Assembly (NCBI GenBank): GCA_040381075.1
Contig: JBEIHX010000027.1
Location: 1 to 52,477, forward strand
DNA length: 52,477 bases
Origin: JBEIHX01 sp040381075
Lineage (GTDB): Bacteria; Pseudomonadota; Alphaproteobacteria; Caulobacterales; Aquidulcibacteraceae
Direction of reading: 5' to 3'
The notes below the pieces were generated by a model. The model made no database searches, was not told the DNA's origin, and saw only the letters and a program-made list of their open reading frames with translations. Of the stretch, positions 7,290 through 15,723 are shown one piece after another. The position numbers and the translations under genes are program-made. The stretch's first letter is position 1. The number at the start of each line of letters is the position of its first letter.

Positions 7290-8123
7290 TCAGGAGGGGA
7301 TGGAGAGGGACGGATGCTGCAGCCGGCGTGTCTTGTCGAGCACGGCGTCGAGCAGGTCAGAGGTCTCCAGATCCAGCACGCCCGTTACGCGGCGCGGGCG
7401 GCGGCGGCGCTGGAAGGCGGCGATGACGGCCTGCGTGGCGGCGTCATAGTCTCGGGTGACGTCGATGCCGTAGCCCACTTCCGCCAGGGTGTACTGCACG
7501 CCAGCGACGGCGTCGCCGCTGTCGCCTGGAGACAAAACCGGCGCATCCCCGCGCTCACTGACTTCGACGCCCAAGGCGACCCCTGCCGCCTCAAGCCGCT
7601 CCCAGGGAAACTTCTCCCCGGGGTCGCGCTTGCGCTGCGGCGCGACGTCGGAGTGCCCCACGACGCAGGCCGGGCTGAGCCCGCGCCGGTTCTGGATGTC
7701 GCGCAGCAGGGCGATCAGTCGCTCTATCTGGGCGTGGGCGAAGCCCGGCAGCCGGAAGTCATGGCCGCCGTTGACGAGTTCAATCCCGATGGCGCTGGCG
7801 TTGACGTTGTCGCGTCCGCGCCAGTGCGAGGCGCCCGCATGCCAGGCGCGCTTCTCCTCCGGGACCAGGGTGAAGATCCGCCCGTCCTCCTCGATGACAT
7901 AGTGTGCGCTGACGCGGGCCAGGGCGGTGGCGGGGTCGATCGCGGGATCCTGCCACGGGCCCGGATAACGTCCGGCGACCGGGGCTGGATCGGTCAGGCG
8001 GGCCAGCGCCGCCGCTCCGTCCTGCATGCCGGTGTAGTGCAGCACGATGAGGTCTATCCTTGCGTCAGGCGGTCGGTCGTCAAAGTTAGGCGAGGGGATG
8101 GACAGGATATCCTGCAGGGTCAT
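7290..8123 (-). CDS. N-acetylmuramoyl-L-alanine amidase (Amidase_2) with C-terminal peptidoglycan-binding domain
   Basis: A predicted 277-residue zinc amidase of the AmpD/AmiD group that cleaves the amide bond between N-acetylmuramic acid and L-Ala of muropeptides. The Zn-ligand regions are visible: LIVLHYTG near residue 29, and GHSDVAPQRKRDPG near residue 155 with the invariant His and Asp. AIGIELVNGG is the family core. Residues about 195-265 form a PG_binding_1 domain (LSPGDSGDAVAGVQ, AVIAAFQRR). There is no signal peptide, which is unusual for an amidase carrying a wall-binding domain. The ATG at 8123 overlaps the EamA stop (ATGA) and follows GGAGCGGGATGAA. It is translationally coupled to the transporter gene. 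Confidence 0.9.
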   Translation of the reverse strand: MTLQDILSIPSPNFDDRPPDARIDLIVLHYTGMQDGAAALARLTDPAPVAGRYPGPWQDPAIDPATALARVSAHYVIEEDGRIFTLVPEEKRAWHAGASHWRGRDNVNASAIGIELVNGGHDFRLPGFAHAQIERLIALLRDIQNRRGLSPACVVGHSDVAPQRKRDPGEKFPWERLEAAGVALGVEVSERGDAPVLSPGDSGDAVAGVQYTLAEVGYGIDVTRDYDAATQAVIAAFQRRRRPRRVTGVLDLETSDLLDAVLDKTRRLQHPSLSIPS

Positions 8124-9007
8124 TTCATCCCGCTCCAAAACGCCAGGCGCGGCAGGCTTGCGTTCGGCCGCACCGCAATGATGAGGACGCCCAGCAGCGC
8201 AACTGCGCCTCCGATGGCGAGCTTCACTGTCGCCGGTTCACCGAGGAGAACGATCCCGAACACCACGCCCCAGATCGGAGTCATGAGCGTGAGCGGGGTC
8301 AAGAGGGTTACCTCATACCGCTTCACCAGCATGTAATAGACGCCGTGCCCGAACAGCGAGACGAGCGCCACTGAAAACGCGGTCGCGGCCCACAGGCGCC
8401 AGTCGCCCCAGGCGACCTCGCTCACCGCGGTCGGTTCGAAAATCGCCGTCAGCGCGCCCAGCGGGCCAACGGAGAGCAGGCCCACCCAGGCCTGCATGGC
8501 CAGGGCCGGGATCGGCTCGAATTTCTTCATCAAGACCCCGCCGATGGATCCGATGAAGGCGGCCCCGATCACCAGCAGAAGGCCGAACGAAAATCCAAAC
8601 TCCTGCGGATCGAAAGCGATCATGACGACGCCGGCGAAGGCCAGGCACATGCCGAGTCCGCGTCGCCAGCGCACGCGTTCGCCAAGGAAGGCCATCGACA
8701 GCAGGGTGGTGAACGGCAGTCCGAGCTGGCCGGCGACCGCCGCCGCCGACGCCGGAGCGTTCTGCAGCCCGATGAAGAGCAGCGCGAAATTGCCGCCGCC
8801 GATGCACATCGCGATCAGGACGAGGGTGGTGAATTGTTTCGGGATCGGGCGCAGCAGCCACATGAGCGTCAGCGCGATCAGTCCAAACCGCATGGTCGCA
8901 TAGAACAGGGGCGGCGCGGCCTCGGTCACGACCCAACGGGTGATGACGAGGTTGAGCCCCCAGAACAGGCAGGCCAGGAACAGCAGGATGAAATCGCGCG
9001 GCGTCAT
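8120..9007 (-). CDS. EamA/DMT-family membrane transporter
   Basis: A predicted 295-residue inner-membrane protein made almost wholly of hydrophobic segments, about ten helices in two EamA repeats. The first repeat starts at residue 5 (FILLFLACLFWGLNLVITRW) and ends near LGERVRWRRGLGM; the second begins around residue 145 and ends with VVFGIVLLGEPATVKLAIGG. Family members export amino acids, metabolites or drugs with proton coupling; the substrate cannot be read from the sequence. Its stop overlaps the start of the amidase gene by four bases, suggesting one transcript, which makes a cell-wall metabolite possible but unproven. Confidence 0.88.
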   Translation of the reverse strand: MTPRDFILLFLACLFWGLNLVITRWVVTEAAPPLFYATMRFGLIALTLMWLLRPIPKQFTTLVLIAMCIGGGNFALLFIGLQNAPASAAAVAGQLGLPFTTLLSMAFLGERVRWRRGLGMCLAFAGVVMIAFDPQEFGFSFGLLLVIGAAFIGSIGGVLMKKFEPIPALAMQAWVGLLSVGPLGALTAIFEPTAVSEVAWGDWRLWAATAFSVALVSLFGHGVYYMLVKRYEVTLLTPLTLMTPIWGVVFGIVLLGEPATVKLAIGGAVALLGVLIIAVRPNASLPRLAFWSGMK

Positions 9008-9172
9008 GTCGGGCGCCCACGAAGCAGGGCTTGGCGGCCCGGGTCAAGGAAGTCTGACGGGGAAGAAGTCTGAGGGGGAAACAGGGCGCAGCGCCAATAT
9101 CGCGCTGTCGCCGTCCATCGCGCCGTTGGGCGCACCGCGCAGCCCGCCGTGTGCGCCGTGGCGGCGCCACCG

Positions 9173-9433
9173 TTACCTGGAGGGGCGATCAACCGTCCAG
9201 CCGCGCGGATTTCGTCGCACGGGAAGCGCCCTCAGGCGCGTCTCTCCCGGCGGCTCGATCAGCCTGAACGCGACGCCCGCCAGCCACATGACGCCGGTCA
9301 AGACGGCTGCGCCGAGCGCGGCGAGGCCAGCGGCCGCGAAAAGCGCAAGCGCCAGCCCAAGATCCATGAGGGGACTCAGCCACTGCACGGGGCGTTTCAG
9401 CATCGCAAGGCCCTTCACTCTGATGTCGACCAT
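9173..9433 (-). CDS. Small membrane protein of unknown function
   Basis: An 86-residue open frame lying 25 bp downstream of the TerB-DnaJ gene on the same strand. It has one long or two close hydrophobic segments (about residues 22-56), then a basic C-terminus. I do not recognise a family. Spacing and orientation support expression with the co-chaperone gene. The start is uncertain; an internal ATG at residue 11 is also possible. Its 3' half includes a small hairpin (9226-9242) that resembles part of the 47-bp repeat at 15951-16044, so that part of the frame could be a later extension. Confidence 0.5.
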   Translation of the reverse strand: MVDIRVKGLAMLKRPVQWLSPLMDLGLALALFAAAGLAALGAAVLTGVMWLAGVAFRLIEPPGETRLRALPVRRNPRGWTVDRPSR

Positions 9434-9457
9434 ACTTTGGATCCCGCCAAGCCGACG

Positions 9458-10165
9458 TCAACCGGCCGTGATGGATTCGCGCCGTTCATTCATGATTTTG
9501 TGGTAGGCGGTGTTGATCGCCGCCATCTTGTTGTGGGCGATGCTCAGAAACTCGGCAGGCGCGCCTCGGCCAGCCATCGCATCGGGATGATAGTCGCTGG
9601 CGAGCTTCGTCCAGGCGCGCCGGATCTGAGCGTCACTCGCATCGGCTGCGACGCCCAGGACTGCGTAGGGATCATCCGGCTCAGGTCCAAGATGCGCAGC
9701 GCGGATGCGCCGCAGATCCGACGCCGCAAGACCCAGGAGGGCGCCCACCCGATCGAGGTATTCAAGTTCCTCAACGCTCGCTGTTCCGTCTGCCCGGGCG
9801 ATTGCGTAGAGACCGTCCAGCACGTCCTCGAGCAGACATGGGCGGTCGCGATAGCGTCGCGCGATCTGGCGCGCATAGGCTTCGTGCCCGGCGACGCTCT
9901 GGCGGGCAATATCAAACACCCGCCTGACGTTGCCCTCCTCGCGCGGCTCGACTTTGAAGACCCGCAGGAAGGTCTCAACCTCATCGCGCGTCACGCACCC
10001 ATCGGCGCGCGCCATCTTGGCCGCCAGTCCGACCACTGCAATGGTGAAGCCGACGTCGTCCGCATCGGGCGCGCACGGGTCCCCCGGATCCAGGCGGTGT
10101 GCCGGCGCCGCGTCCAGGTCGAAGGCCCGGTGGGCGAATTCGGCGAGGCGGGACCAGAAGCTCAT
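9458..10165 (-). CDS. TerB-DnaJ co-chaperone (DjlA-like, soluble form)
   Basis: A predicted 235-residue protein with an N-terminal TerB/tellurite-resistance-like helical domain (about 45-145, IAVVGLAAKMARADGCVT and YAIARADGTASVEELEYL repeats) and a C-terminal J domain (about 165-225) with the essential HPD in DYHPDAMAG. J domains stimulate DnaK ATPase. E. coli DjlA has the same domain order but an N-terminal membrane anchor; none is seen here, so a cytosolic role is inferred. The ATG at 10165 opens MSFWSRLAEFA, the natural family start; the frame continues upstream to 10711 through repetitive DNA, and that extension is rejected. The small membrane protein gene follows. Confidence 0.86.
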   Translation of the reverse strand: MSFWSRLAEFAHRAFDLDAAPAHRLDPGDPCAPDADDVGFTIAVVGLAAKMARADGCVTRDEVETFLRVFKVEPREEGNVRRVFDIARQSVAGHEAYARQIARRYRDRPCLLEDVLDGLYAIARADGTASVEELEYLDRVGALLGLAASDLRRIRAAHLGPEPDDPYAVLGVAADASDAQIRRAWTKLASDYHPDAMAGRGAPAEFLSIAHNKMAAINTAYHKIMNERRESITAG

Positions 10166-10302
10166 GGGATCACCATAGCGCAGAATGGGGCAAAGCGAAG
10201 GCTGCGCGCCGTCGCCGGACCCTGCGTGCGCCAGCGCACTGCAGCACGGCCCTCCCGGGGCGATGGCGCCTGCGCCGCGCTCACGTCCTCTGCTGCGGCT
10301 GG

Positions 10303-10384
10303 CCCCTTTGGTCGACGGGCCCCTTTGGTCGACGGGCCCCTGGGTCGGCTGGGCCCTGGGTCGGCTGGGCCCTGGGTCGGCTGG
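10303..10384. repeat. Tandem array of 16-17 bp units (five copies)
   Basis: Two perfect 17-bp copies of cccctttggtcgacggg (10303-10319, 10320-10336) are followed by a diverged 17-mer cccctgggtcggctggg and two 16-mers of the same sequence minus one C (10354-10384). The gradient from one variant to another within a single array looks like stepwise slippage or unequal exchange. Confidence 0.85.
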
Positions 10385-10420
10385 CATGGTTGGCCCCGAG
10401 GACAGGGGGCGACGCCAGGG

Positions 10421-10462
10421 TTGTGACGCCGGGGTTGTGACGCCGGGGTTGTGACGCCGGGG
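10421..10462. repeat. Tandem array: three perfect 14-bp copies
   Basis: ttgtgacgccgggg occurs three times without a mismatch, with a diverged partial copy (gacgccaggg) just before. It is 37 bp from the preceding array but unrelated to it in sequence, so two separate expansions happened in one spacer. Confidence 0.88.
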
Positions 10463-10709
10463 CGCGACGACAGGGCGCGGAGCCTCGACGCCCTGGCGGC
10501 CAAGAAACTCTTGCGCCTGGGCTGTCGCGTCTTCAACACTATCTTCACCCAGCGCGCATGGGGCGAAGGGGGCCCATGACGCAGGTCGGACGCGCCGGTC
10601 GCCAGGATTCTGGGGCGGGACGCAGCTGATCGTCGTCTCATCGGACTGCGGATGGTCAGGCGGGCGCGCGCCGACCCGCGCCATCCCTGGCCAAGCGGAG
10701 TCGCCCGAC

Positions 10710-11990
10710 ATGACCGCCGTCGCGAAATCGGAACCTCAGCCGTTGAAGGATCTTTATGAGCCCGGGGAGATCCCGCCGCGCTTCCATGTGCCGGAAAGGA
10801 TGTGGGCGTGGACCATTCGCAAGGACCGCCACGGGCGGCCTGGCAGCGCCATGCAGCGCGAGGTCGTGCCGACCCATCGCATCGGCGAGGACGAGGTGCT
10901 CGTGCTCGTGATGGCCGGCGGGGTCAATTACAACGGCGTGTGGGCTGCGCTGGGCGAGCCGGTGTCGGTTCTGGATTTTCACCGCCAGCCATATCACATC
11001 GCGGGGTCTGATGCGTCCGGGGTGGTCTGGGCGGTTGGTTCGAAGGTGAAGCGCTGGAAGCCGGGCGATGAGGTTGTGATCCACTGCAACCAGGATGACG
11101 GAGATGACGAGGAGTGCAACGGCGGCGATCCGATGCTGTCGCCGAGCCAGCGGATCTGGGGCTATGAAACGCCGGACGGCGCGTTTTCGCAGTTCACCCG
11201 CGTCCAGGCGCGCCAGCTCATGGCGCGGCCCCAGCACCTGACCTGGGAAGAGAGCGCCTGCTACACGCTCACGCTCGCGACGGCCTACCGCATGCTGTTC
11301 GGCTTTCGTCCCAACATCCTGAAACCAGGGCAGAACGTGCTGGTTTGGGGCGCCTCTGGCGGGCTTGGCGTGTTCGCCACCCAGCTGTGCGCCGTTTCCG
11401 GGGCGAACGCGATTGGCGTCGTATCAGATGATTCGAAGGCGGATTACGTCCTGTCCATGGGCGCCAAGGGCGTGATCAACCGCTCACAGTTCAAATGCTG
11501 GGGTCAGCTCCCAAAGGTAAACGGCCCTGAATTCAATGACTACATGCGCGAGACCCGCAAGTTCGGCAAAGCCATCTGGGAGCATACGGGCGGCAAGGAT
11601 GTCGATATCGTCTTTGAGCACCCCGGCGAGGCGACATTCCCTGTCTCTGTGTTCGTCGCCAAGCGTGGCGGCATGGTGGTGATTTGCGCGGGGACTTCCG
11701 GCTTCAACCTGACGATGGATGCGCGTTTCCTGTGGATGCGCCAGAAGCGCGTCCAGGGCAGCCACTTCGCCAACCTGATGCAGGCCTCCGCGGCCAATCA
11801 GCTTGTCATCGAGCGGCGCATCGACCCGTGCATGAGCGAGGTGTTCACCTGGGAGTCGATCCCGGATGCGCACGAAAAAATGCTCGATAACAAGCACCTG
11901 CCCGGCAACATGGCGGTTCTGGTGTGTTCGCCCAAGCCCGGTCTGAAGACGTTCGAGGACGTCATCGAGGCGGCCGGCGAACGCGGCTGA
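10710..11990 (+). CDS. ccr: Crotonyl-CoA carboxylase/reductase
   Basis: A predicted 426-residue medium-chain-dehydrogenase-type enzyme that reductively carboxylates crotonyl-CoA with NADPH and CO2 to ethylmalonyl-CoA, the defining step of the ethylmalonyl-CoA pathway for acetyl-CoA assimilation. Landmarks are GGVNYNGVWAALGEPV (about 70-85), GSDASGVVWAVGSKVKRWKPGDEV, HCNQDDGDDEECNGGDPM, LTWEESACYTLTLATAYRM, the NADPH-binding VLVWGASGGLG, and GSHFANLMQASAANQLV near residue 350. The Asn of NYN, a Glu in WEE and the His of GSHFAN occupy positions reported to hold CO2, which separates carboxylating enzymes from plain reductases. The length is normal. AGCGGAG precedes the ATG. Partner genes of the pathway are not in the window. 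Confidence 0.95.
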   Translation: MTAVAKSEPQPLKDLYEPGEIPPRFHVPERMWAWTIRKDRHGRPGSAMQREVVPTHRIGEDEVLVLVMAGGVNYNGVWAALGEPVSVLDFHRQPYHIAGSDASGVVWAVGSKVKRWKPGDEVVIHCNQDDGDDEECNGGDPMLSPSQRIWGYETPDGAFSQFTRVQARQLMARPQHLTWEESACYTLTLATAYRMLFGFRPNILKPGQNVLVWGASGGLGVFATQLCAVSGANAIGVVSDDSKADYVLSMGAKGVINRSQFKCWGQLPKVNGPEFNDYMRETRKFGKAIWEHTGGKDVDIVFEHPGEATFPVSVFVAKRGGMVVICAGTSGFNLTMDARFLWMRQKRVQGSHFANLMQASAANQLVIERRIDPCMSEVFTWESIPDAHEKMLDNKHLPGNMAVLVCSPKPGLKTFEDVIEAAGERG

Positions 11991-12003
11991 CGCGCGCTGG
12001 GGG

Positions 12004-12047
12004 CCTGTTTCAGCCGGGCGCCTGTTTCAGCCGGGCGCCTGTTTCAG
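12004..12047. repeat. Tandem array of 17-bp units reaching the ampG-like stop codon
   Basis: cctgtttcagccgggcg occurs twice (12004-12020, 12021-12037), and the first ten bases recur at 12038-12047. The third, partial copy contains the stop codon of the leftward AmpG-like gene (12046-12044), so the array appears to have grown outward from the 3' end of that gene into the 53-bp spacer to ccr. Confidence 0.85.
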
Positions 12048-13828
12048 ACTGTCGGCGGCCCGGAAGCCGTCGGCTGCGTCTGGGCCGGCGGCGCGCGGCG
12101 CGCCGTCCAGGCGTGGCGCAGCCACTCAAACGCGCTCAGGACGACGGCGATGGTTCCAAGCCAGGCCGTCAGGACGAAGAAGTCGCGGAACCCGTGCTGC
12201 TCAATGTAAACCCCGAGTTCAGCGCGCCCGAGCGAGCCGATCAACATCGTGAGCGATCCGAGCAGGGCGTACTGCACCGCGGCGAACTTCGGATTCACCA
12301 TGGCGGTCAGATAGGCGACGAAGGCCACGCTGGCGAAACCGCCGGCCAGGTTCTCGCCGCCGATCGCCACAATGAGGCGCGCCAGACCCGGTTCGACCTG
12401 AAGTGCGCCGAAGAGCGTCGACAGGCCGCTTGCTGACAGGAAAGCGTCCATGCCTGCGCCGCCGGCAGCGAGATCGGCGAACAGCAGGTTTGTGGCTGCA
12501 GAGATGGCGGCCCCGGCGAACAGGCAGGGCATCCGGCCGAAGGCGATGAGCGCTGCGCCACCGATCGCCGCGCCGGCGATGGTCATGAACACCCCGATCG
12601 TCTTCGACGCCAGTGCGACATCGGCATTGGAGCGGCCAAGCGCGCCATTCTCCGTGCCAAGATAAAACGGAAACGCAAAGCCGCCCCAGATGAGATCGAC
12701 GAAGCGGTACATGAGCACAAGCGCCATCACCAAAACGGCGGCCCATTTGAGATGTTCCACCAGGTCCATCAGGGGATCCAGCACAGTTCGGAAGAATGCT
12801 GAGGCCGCCCGGTCGATGGGCCCGCGCAGCTGTGCGACTTCGCCGCCTGGGCGCGCATTGAGCCGCAGCAGAAAGGCTGCCGCCGCACCCGGCGCGACAA
12901 CGGCGAGGAGAACGATGATCGGGGCCTGCATGCGGGTGAAGTTGGCGGCGCTGGGCGGCGGGTCGGTTGTGAGGGATGCGACGACGAATGAGACGATCAT
13001 CGCAATTGCAATCAGCCATCCCAGCGCGACCAGGCCCGTGGCCCATTTGAGTTGCCCCGTCGACAGTCCCGCGGCGAATGTGGGCCGCTCCTGTGGGGCC
13101 CCACTGTCTTCAGGGGCCCGGTTCTGAGGGGAGGTGCTCTGGGGTTCGCCCGCGGCTGCGCCGTTCGTGGCCCACAGCGTCGGTTCGCGGGCAACGAGTG
13201 TGCCGACCGAGGCGAGCGCCATGCCGAGGGCGATGATGAGATAGACCACCGACCAGTCCACGATCTCCGCCATGAGCAGGGCGAACAGTCCGGTAAACAG
13301 GCCGGCGAGCCGATAGCCGAATTGATAAAGCGCCGACATCAGGTCCTTGTCTTCGTCGCTCTCGGCGATTTCGATGCGCCAGGCGTCCAAGACGATGTCG
13401 TGAACGGAGGAAGCGATGGCGATCAGAACGCTGACGAGGGCGAGGTAGCCCACCTGGGTGGCCGGCTGGGACAGCGCAAGAAAGCCGAGCAGCACGGCGA
13501 TCAGCAGCTGCATCGACATCAGCCAGCCCCGTCGCGGGCCAAGTTTCGCGAGGCCGAAGACAGCGATGCGGGGAAACCAGGCCCGCTGAAAGGCTGGAGC
13601 CCAGATCAGTTTGAAACTGTAGGCCAGGATAATGAAATTCAGGATGCCGATCTGCGCTGGCTTGACGCCTTCGGCGGTCAGCCAGGCATTGAGCGTGCCA
13701 AGCACGGCGCCATAGGGAATGCCCGCCGCGAGAGCGAGCAGAAGCATCGCCAGCATCTTGCGCTCGCGCAGCGCTTTGACAGCGCGCACCCAGCGCGGCT
13801 GCTGGCGGGCGATCGCAGCATGCGTCAT
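12044..13828 (-). CDS. AmpG-family muropeptide transporter (MFS)
   Basis: A predicted 594-residue inner-membrane protein of the AmpG branch of the major facilitator superfamily, which brings GlcNAc-anhydroMurNAc peptides from the periplasm into the cytoplasm for wall recycling. Family signatures are ALAAGIPYGAVLGTLNAWLTAEGVKPAQIGIL at the N-terminus (residues ~34-65; helix 1-2), an FKLIWAPAFQR loop, LIAIASSVHDIVLDAWRIE and DLMSALYQFGYRLAGLF. A ~40-residue hydrophilic linker rich in Pro and Ser follows helix 6, and the second half has further helices ending in HGFRDFFVLTAWLG. Somewhat longer than E. coli AmpG (491). GGAGGAACGAC precedes the ATG. An amidase of the recycling type is encoded at 7290, but not in the same operon. 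Confidence 0.87.
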   Translation of the reverse strand: MTHAAIARQQPRWVRAVKALRERKMLAMLLLALAAGIPYGAVLGTLNAWLTAEGVKPAQIGILNFIILAYSFKLIWAPAFQRAWFPRIAVFGLAKLGPRRGWLMSMQLLIAVLLGFLALSQPATQVGYLALVSVLIAIASSVHDIVLDAWRIEIAESDEDKDLMSALYQFGYRLAGLFTGLFALLMAEIVDWSVVYLIIALGMALASVGTLVAREPTLWATNGAAAGEPQSTSPQNRAPEDSGAPQERPTFAAGLSTGQLKWATGLVALGWLIAIAMIVSFVVASLTTDPPPSAANFTRMQAPIIVLLAVVAPGAAAAFLLRLNARPGGEVAQLRGPIDRAASAFFRTVLDPLMDLVEHLKWAAVLVMALVLMYRFVDLIWGGFAFPFYLGTENGALGRSNADVALASKTIGVFMTIAGAAIGGAALIAFGRMPCLFAGAAISAATNLLFADLAAGGAGMDAFLSASGLSTLFGALQVEPGLARLIVAIGGENLAGGFASVAFVAYLTAMVNPKFAAVQYALLGSLTMLIGSLGRAELGVYIEQHGFRDFFVLTAWLGTIAVVLSAFEWLRHAWTARRAPPAQTQPTASGPPTV

Positions 13829-14095
13829 GTCGTTCCTCCGAATGGACGCGCCTGTGCGCTCCGGCGCGCCGTCGCGTCAGTGCGTCTGCGGTTCACGGGA
13901 ACGTGCAACGCCGAAGCAAGACCAGGAGCGACCCGCCGGCGGCAGGTTCGCCCGCTTTGCGCCTGCCGTCAAAGGCCGACCTGAGCGGCGGCTGCGCCAC
14001 CGCGCATGAGCGGCTGCGCCCCGCCGGCGCAGGGTCCCCCTTGTGCGGTCCTTAAAACCGCGGTCTCTGGTCCCCTGCGATCATGAGGGGGCGAC

Positions 14096-15646
14096 ATGAC
14101 GGAGCGGCGTTTGACCTTGGCGATGGCCCACTCCGGGATGGCCCACTCCGGGATGGCCCGCTTTGTCGGGGCCTGGCATGGATGCGCCAGTCATGCAGGC
14201 GCCAGTCATGCAGGCGTCAGTCATGCAGGCGTCAGTCATGCCGGGATTGGGCGTGCTGGCCGGCTGCGGTATGCCCTGCGCAAGGTCGCACTGGCCGGTC
14301 CGGCCATGGTCTGGCTGACGCTCGCCGGTCTTGCCGGCGCGAGCGCGGGCGGGGTCCGCGCCGACGAGTTGCCGCGCCGGGTGCAACTCGGCCTTGCCGC
14401 GTCGCCCGGCTACCAAAGCCTTGAGGTCGAAGCGGTCCTCGATGGTGCGACCGCGGCCAATGCCGGCTTGCGCATGGACGACATCATCACATCGATCAAC
14501 GGACAGCCCGTCGCCGACCCCTGGGATGTGGCGAGAATCGCCAGTGATCTGATTGCAGGCGACAGCGTGACATTTGAGATCCGACGGGCGGGCCGCGCCA
14601 TGACCTTGTCCGCCCCGGCGACCGCGCCCGGAGTTGAGGCGTATCCGAACGCGATCACGCAGCTGGGCGGCGTGCCGTTCCAGGGCGGCCTCCTGCGCGA
14701 TATTCTCGTCACGCCGCATGCCGCGGCTCCAGGCGGGCCTGTCGTATATTTTCTGCCGGGCGTCGCCTGCAGATCTGTCGAGTCGCCTGGGCCGACCCAT
14801 CCCTATGGGAAGATTGTTGGAAATCTCGCCGCGCGGGGGATTGCGACCTATCGCGTGGAGAAGCCGGCCATGGGCGACAGCCGCGGCGGCGCGCCCTGCG
14901 CGGCGACCGATTTCTCCACAGAACTTGCGGCCCTGCAGGCCGGCTATCGCGCACTGATCGAGGTGCACGGAGTCAGTCCTGATCGCATCTTCGTGTTCGG
15001 GCACTCAATGGGCGCTTTCCAGGCGCCCCTGCTGCATCAGGGCGGTCCGATGCCTGCCGGCGTGATCGTGTTCGGCGCGGTCGTCCGGCGCTGGATGGAC
15101 TATCTTGACGATAGTTTCCGTCTTCAGAACCTGCGCGTGACAGGCGGCGATGCGGCCGTGGCGACGGCGCTTGCCGATGCACTGGGTCCCATCATCCGCC
15201 GGATTTTTGAGACCGACCAGCCGCTGACGGAGATCGTCGGGAACGACCCTGAAACGCAGGCCCTGCTTGAGGAGGCGCTTGGCTGGGACAGCGCGGAGAG
15301 CTTCATGGGGCGCACCGTCAGTTATTGGCGCGGTGCGGATGATCAGCGCGTTGAGGCGGCCTGGTCCGGGGTGACCGCGCCTGTCCTGTCGCTTTACGGC
15401 GAGTTCGATGTCGCCGTCGCAGGCGACCGCGATCCCAGGCGCATTGTTGAGATCATCAATCGGCTGCGCCCTGGCGCGGCGGTCTTCCGGTCCTTTCCCG
15501 AAACCGGTCATGGTTTCACCATCGATACGCCCGTCATGGGGCCTACGGTAACCGCTCCGGCGTTCAATGACGATGTGACAACCGCCATTGCCGATTGGAT
15601 CGTGGCCCAGTCGCGCACGCGGTCGCCCAAGCGGCCTGCGCGGTAG
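14096..15646 (+). CDS. Secreted PDZ-domain / alpha-beta hydrolase fusion with repeat-expanded N-terminus
   Basis: A predicted 516-residue protein. The ATG at 14096 has a strong ribosome site (GAGGGGG). Residues ~10-55 are two in-frame repeat tracts (MAHSG and SHAGV/A types), followed by a signal-like hydrophobic segment (about 63-85, VALAGPAMVWLTLAGLAG). A PDZ domain spans ~95-170 (LGLAASPGYQSLEVEAVLDG, DDIITSINGQPVADPWD). An alpha/beta hydrolase fold follows: nucleophile elbow GHSMGAFQ near residue 304, acid in YGEFDVAVAG and His in ETGHGF near the C-terminus. It is expected to work in the periplasm on an unknown ester or peptide. The very long pre-signal stretch is odd; the true start may lie after the repeats, for example near 14286 (ATG of MVWLTL). 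Confidence 0.75.
   Translation: MTERRLTLAMAHSGMAHSGMARFVGAWHGCASHAGASHAGVSHAGVSHAGIGRAGRLRYALRKVALAGPAMVWLTLAGLAGASAGGVRADELPRRVQLGLAASPGYQSLEVEAVLDGATAANAGLRMDDIITSINGQPVADPWDVARIASDLIAGDSVTFEIRRAGRAMTLSAPATAPGVEAYPNAITQLGGVPFQGGLLRDILVTPHAAAPGGPVVYFLPGVACRSVESPGPTHPYGKIVGNLAARGIATYRVEKPAMGDSRGGAPCAATDFSTELAALQAGYRALIEVHGVSPDRIFVFGHSMGAFQAPLLHQGGPMPAGVIVFGAVVRRWMDYLDDSFRLQNLRVTGGDAAVATALADALGPIIRRIFETDQPLTEIVGNDPETQALLEEALGWDSAESFMGRTVSYWRGADDQRVEAAWSGVTAPVLSLYGEFDVAVAGDRDPRRIVEIINRLRPGAAVFRSFPETGHGFTIDTPVMGPTVTAPAFNDDVTTAIADWIVAQSRTRSPKRPAR
14123..14243. repeat. Two in-frame 15-bp tandem arrays inside the PDZ-hydrolase gene
   Basis: atggcccactccggg occurs twice (14123-14137, 14138-14152) plus a partial third copy. 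After a short gap, the 15-mer gcgccagtcatgcag and its one-base variants occur four times (14184-14243). Both units are five codons long, giving MAHSG and GASHA-type peptides. Confidence 0.88.
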
Positions 15647-15723
15647 AGTGCGACGAAAATCGTCTGGCCGCCCCCAAAGAGCCACCGCTGGCCGCGCCCT
15701 GCAACGCCCGCAGGCGACCCGGT

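Larger units (their letters stand above)
10166..10709. other. 544-bp divergent intergenic region rich in minisatellites
   Basis: Lies between the leftward co-chaperone gene and the rightward ccr gene, so it must hold both promoters. It contains two tandem arrays (10303-10384 and 10421-10462). Between 10463 and 10709 I see no gene and no clear promoter motif. Open frames crossing the region on both strands translate the repeats into low-complexity Pro/Arg/Gly runs and are not credible. Confidence 0.6.

Noticed and set aside
6648..7449. Plus-strand frames over 6835-7449
   Set aside because: They overlay the RNase P RNA, whose conserved core and P1 helix are clear on the minus strand.
7314..8336. 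340-codon plus-strand frame opposite the amidase and the EamA gene
   Set aside because: Composition is that of an antisense frame in GC-rich DNA, and it crosses two genes with clear family motifs on the other strand.
9149..10426. 425-codon plus-strand frame
   Set aside because: Antisense to the TerB-DnaJ and small membrane genes; its end runs through the minisatellites, giving artificial Gly/Pro/Arg repeats.
10166..10711. N-terminal extension of the TerB-DnaJ protein to 10711
   Set aside because: The extra ~180 residues translate the tandem arrays and lack any domain, while the ATG at 10165 gives the expected family start.
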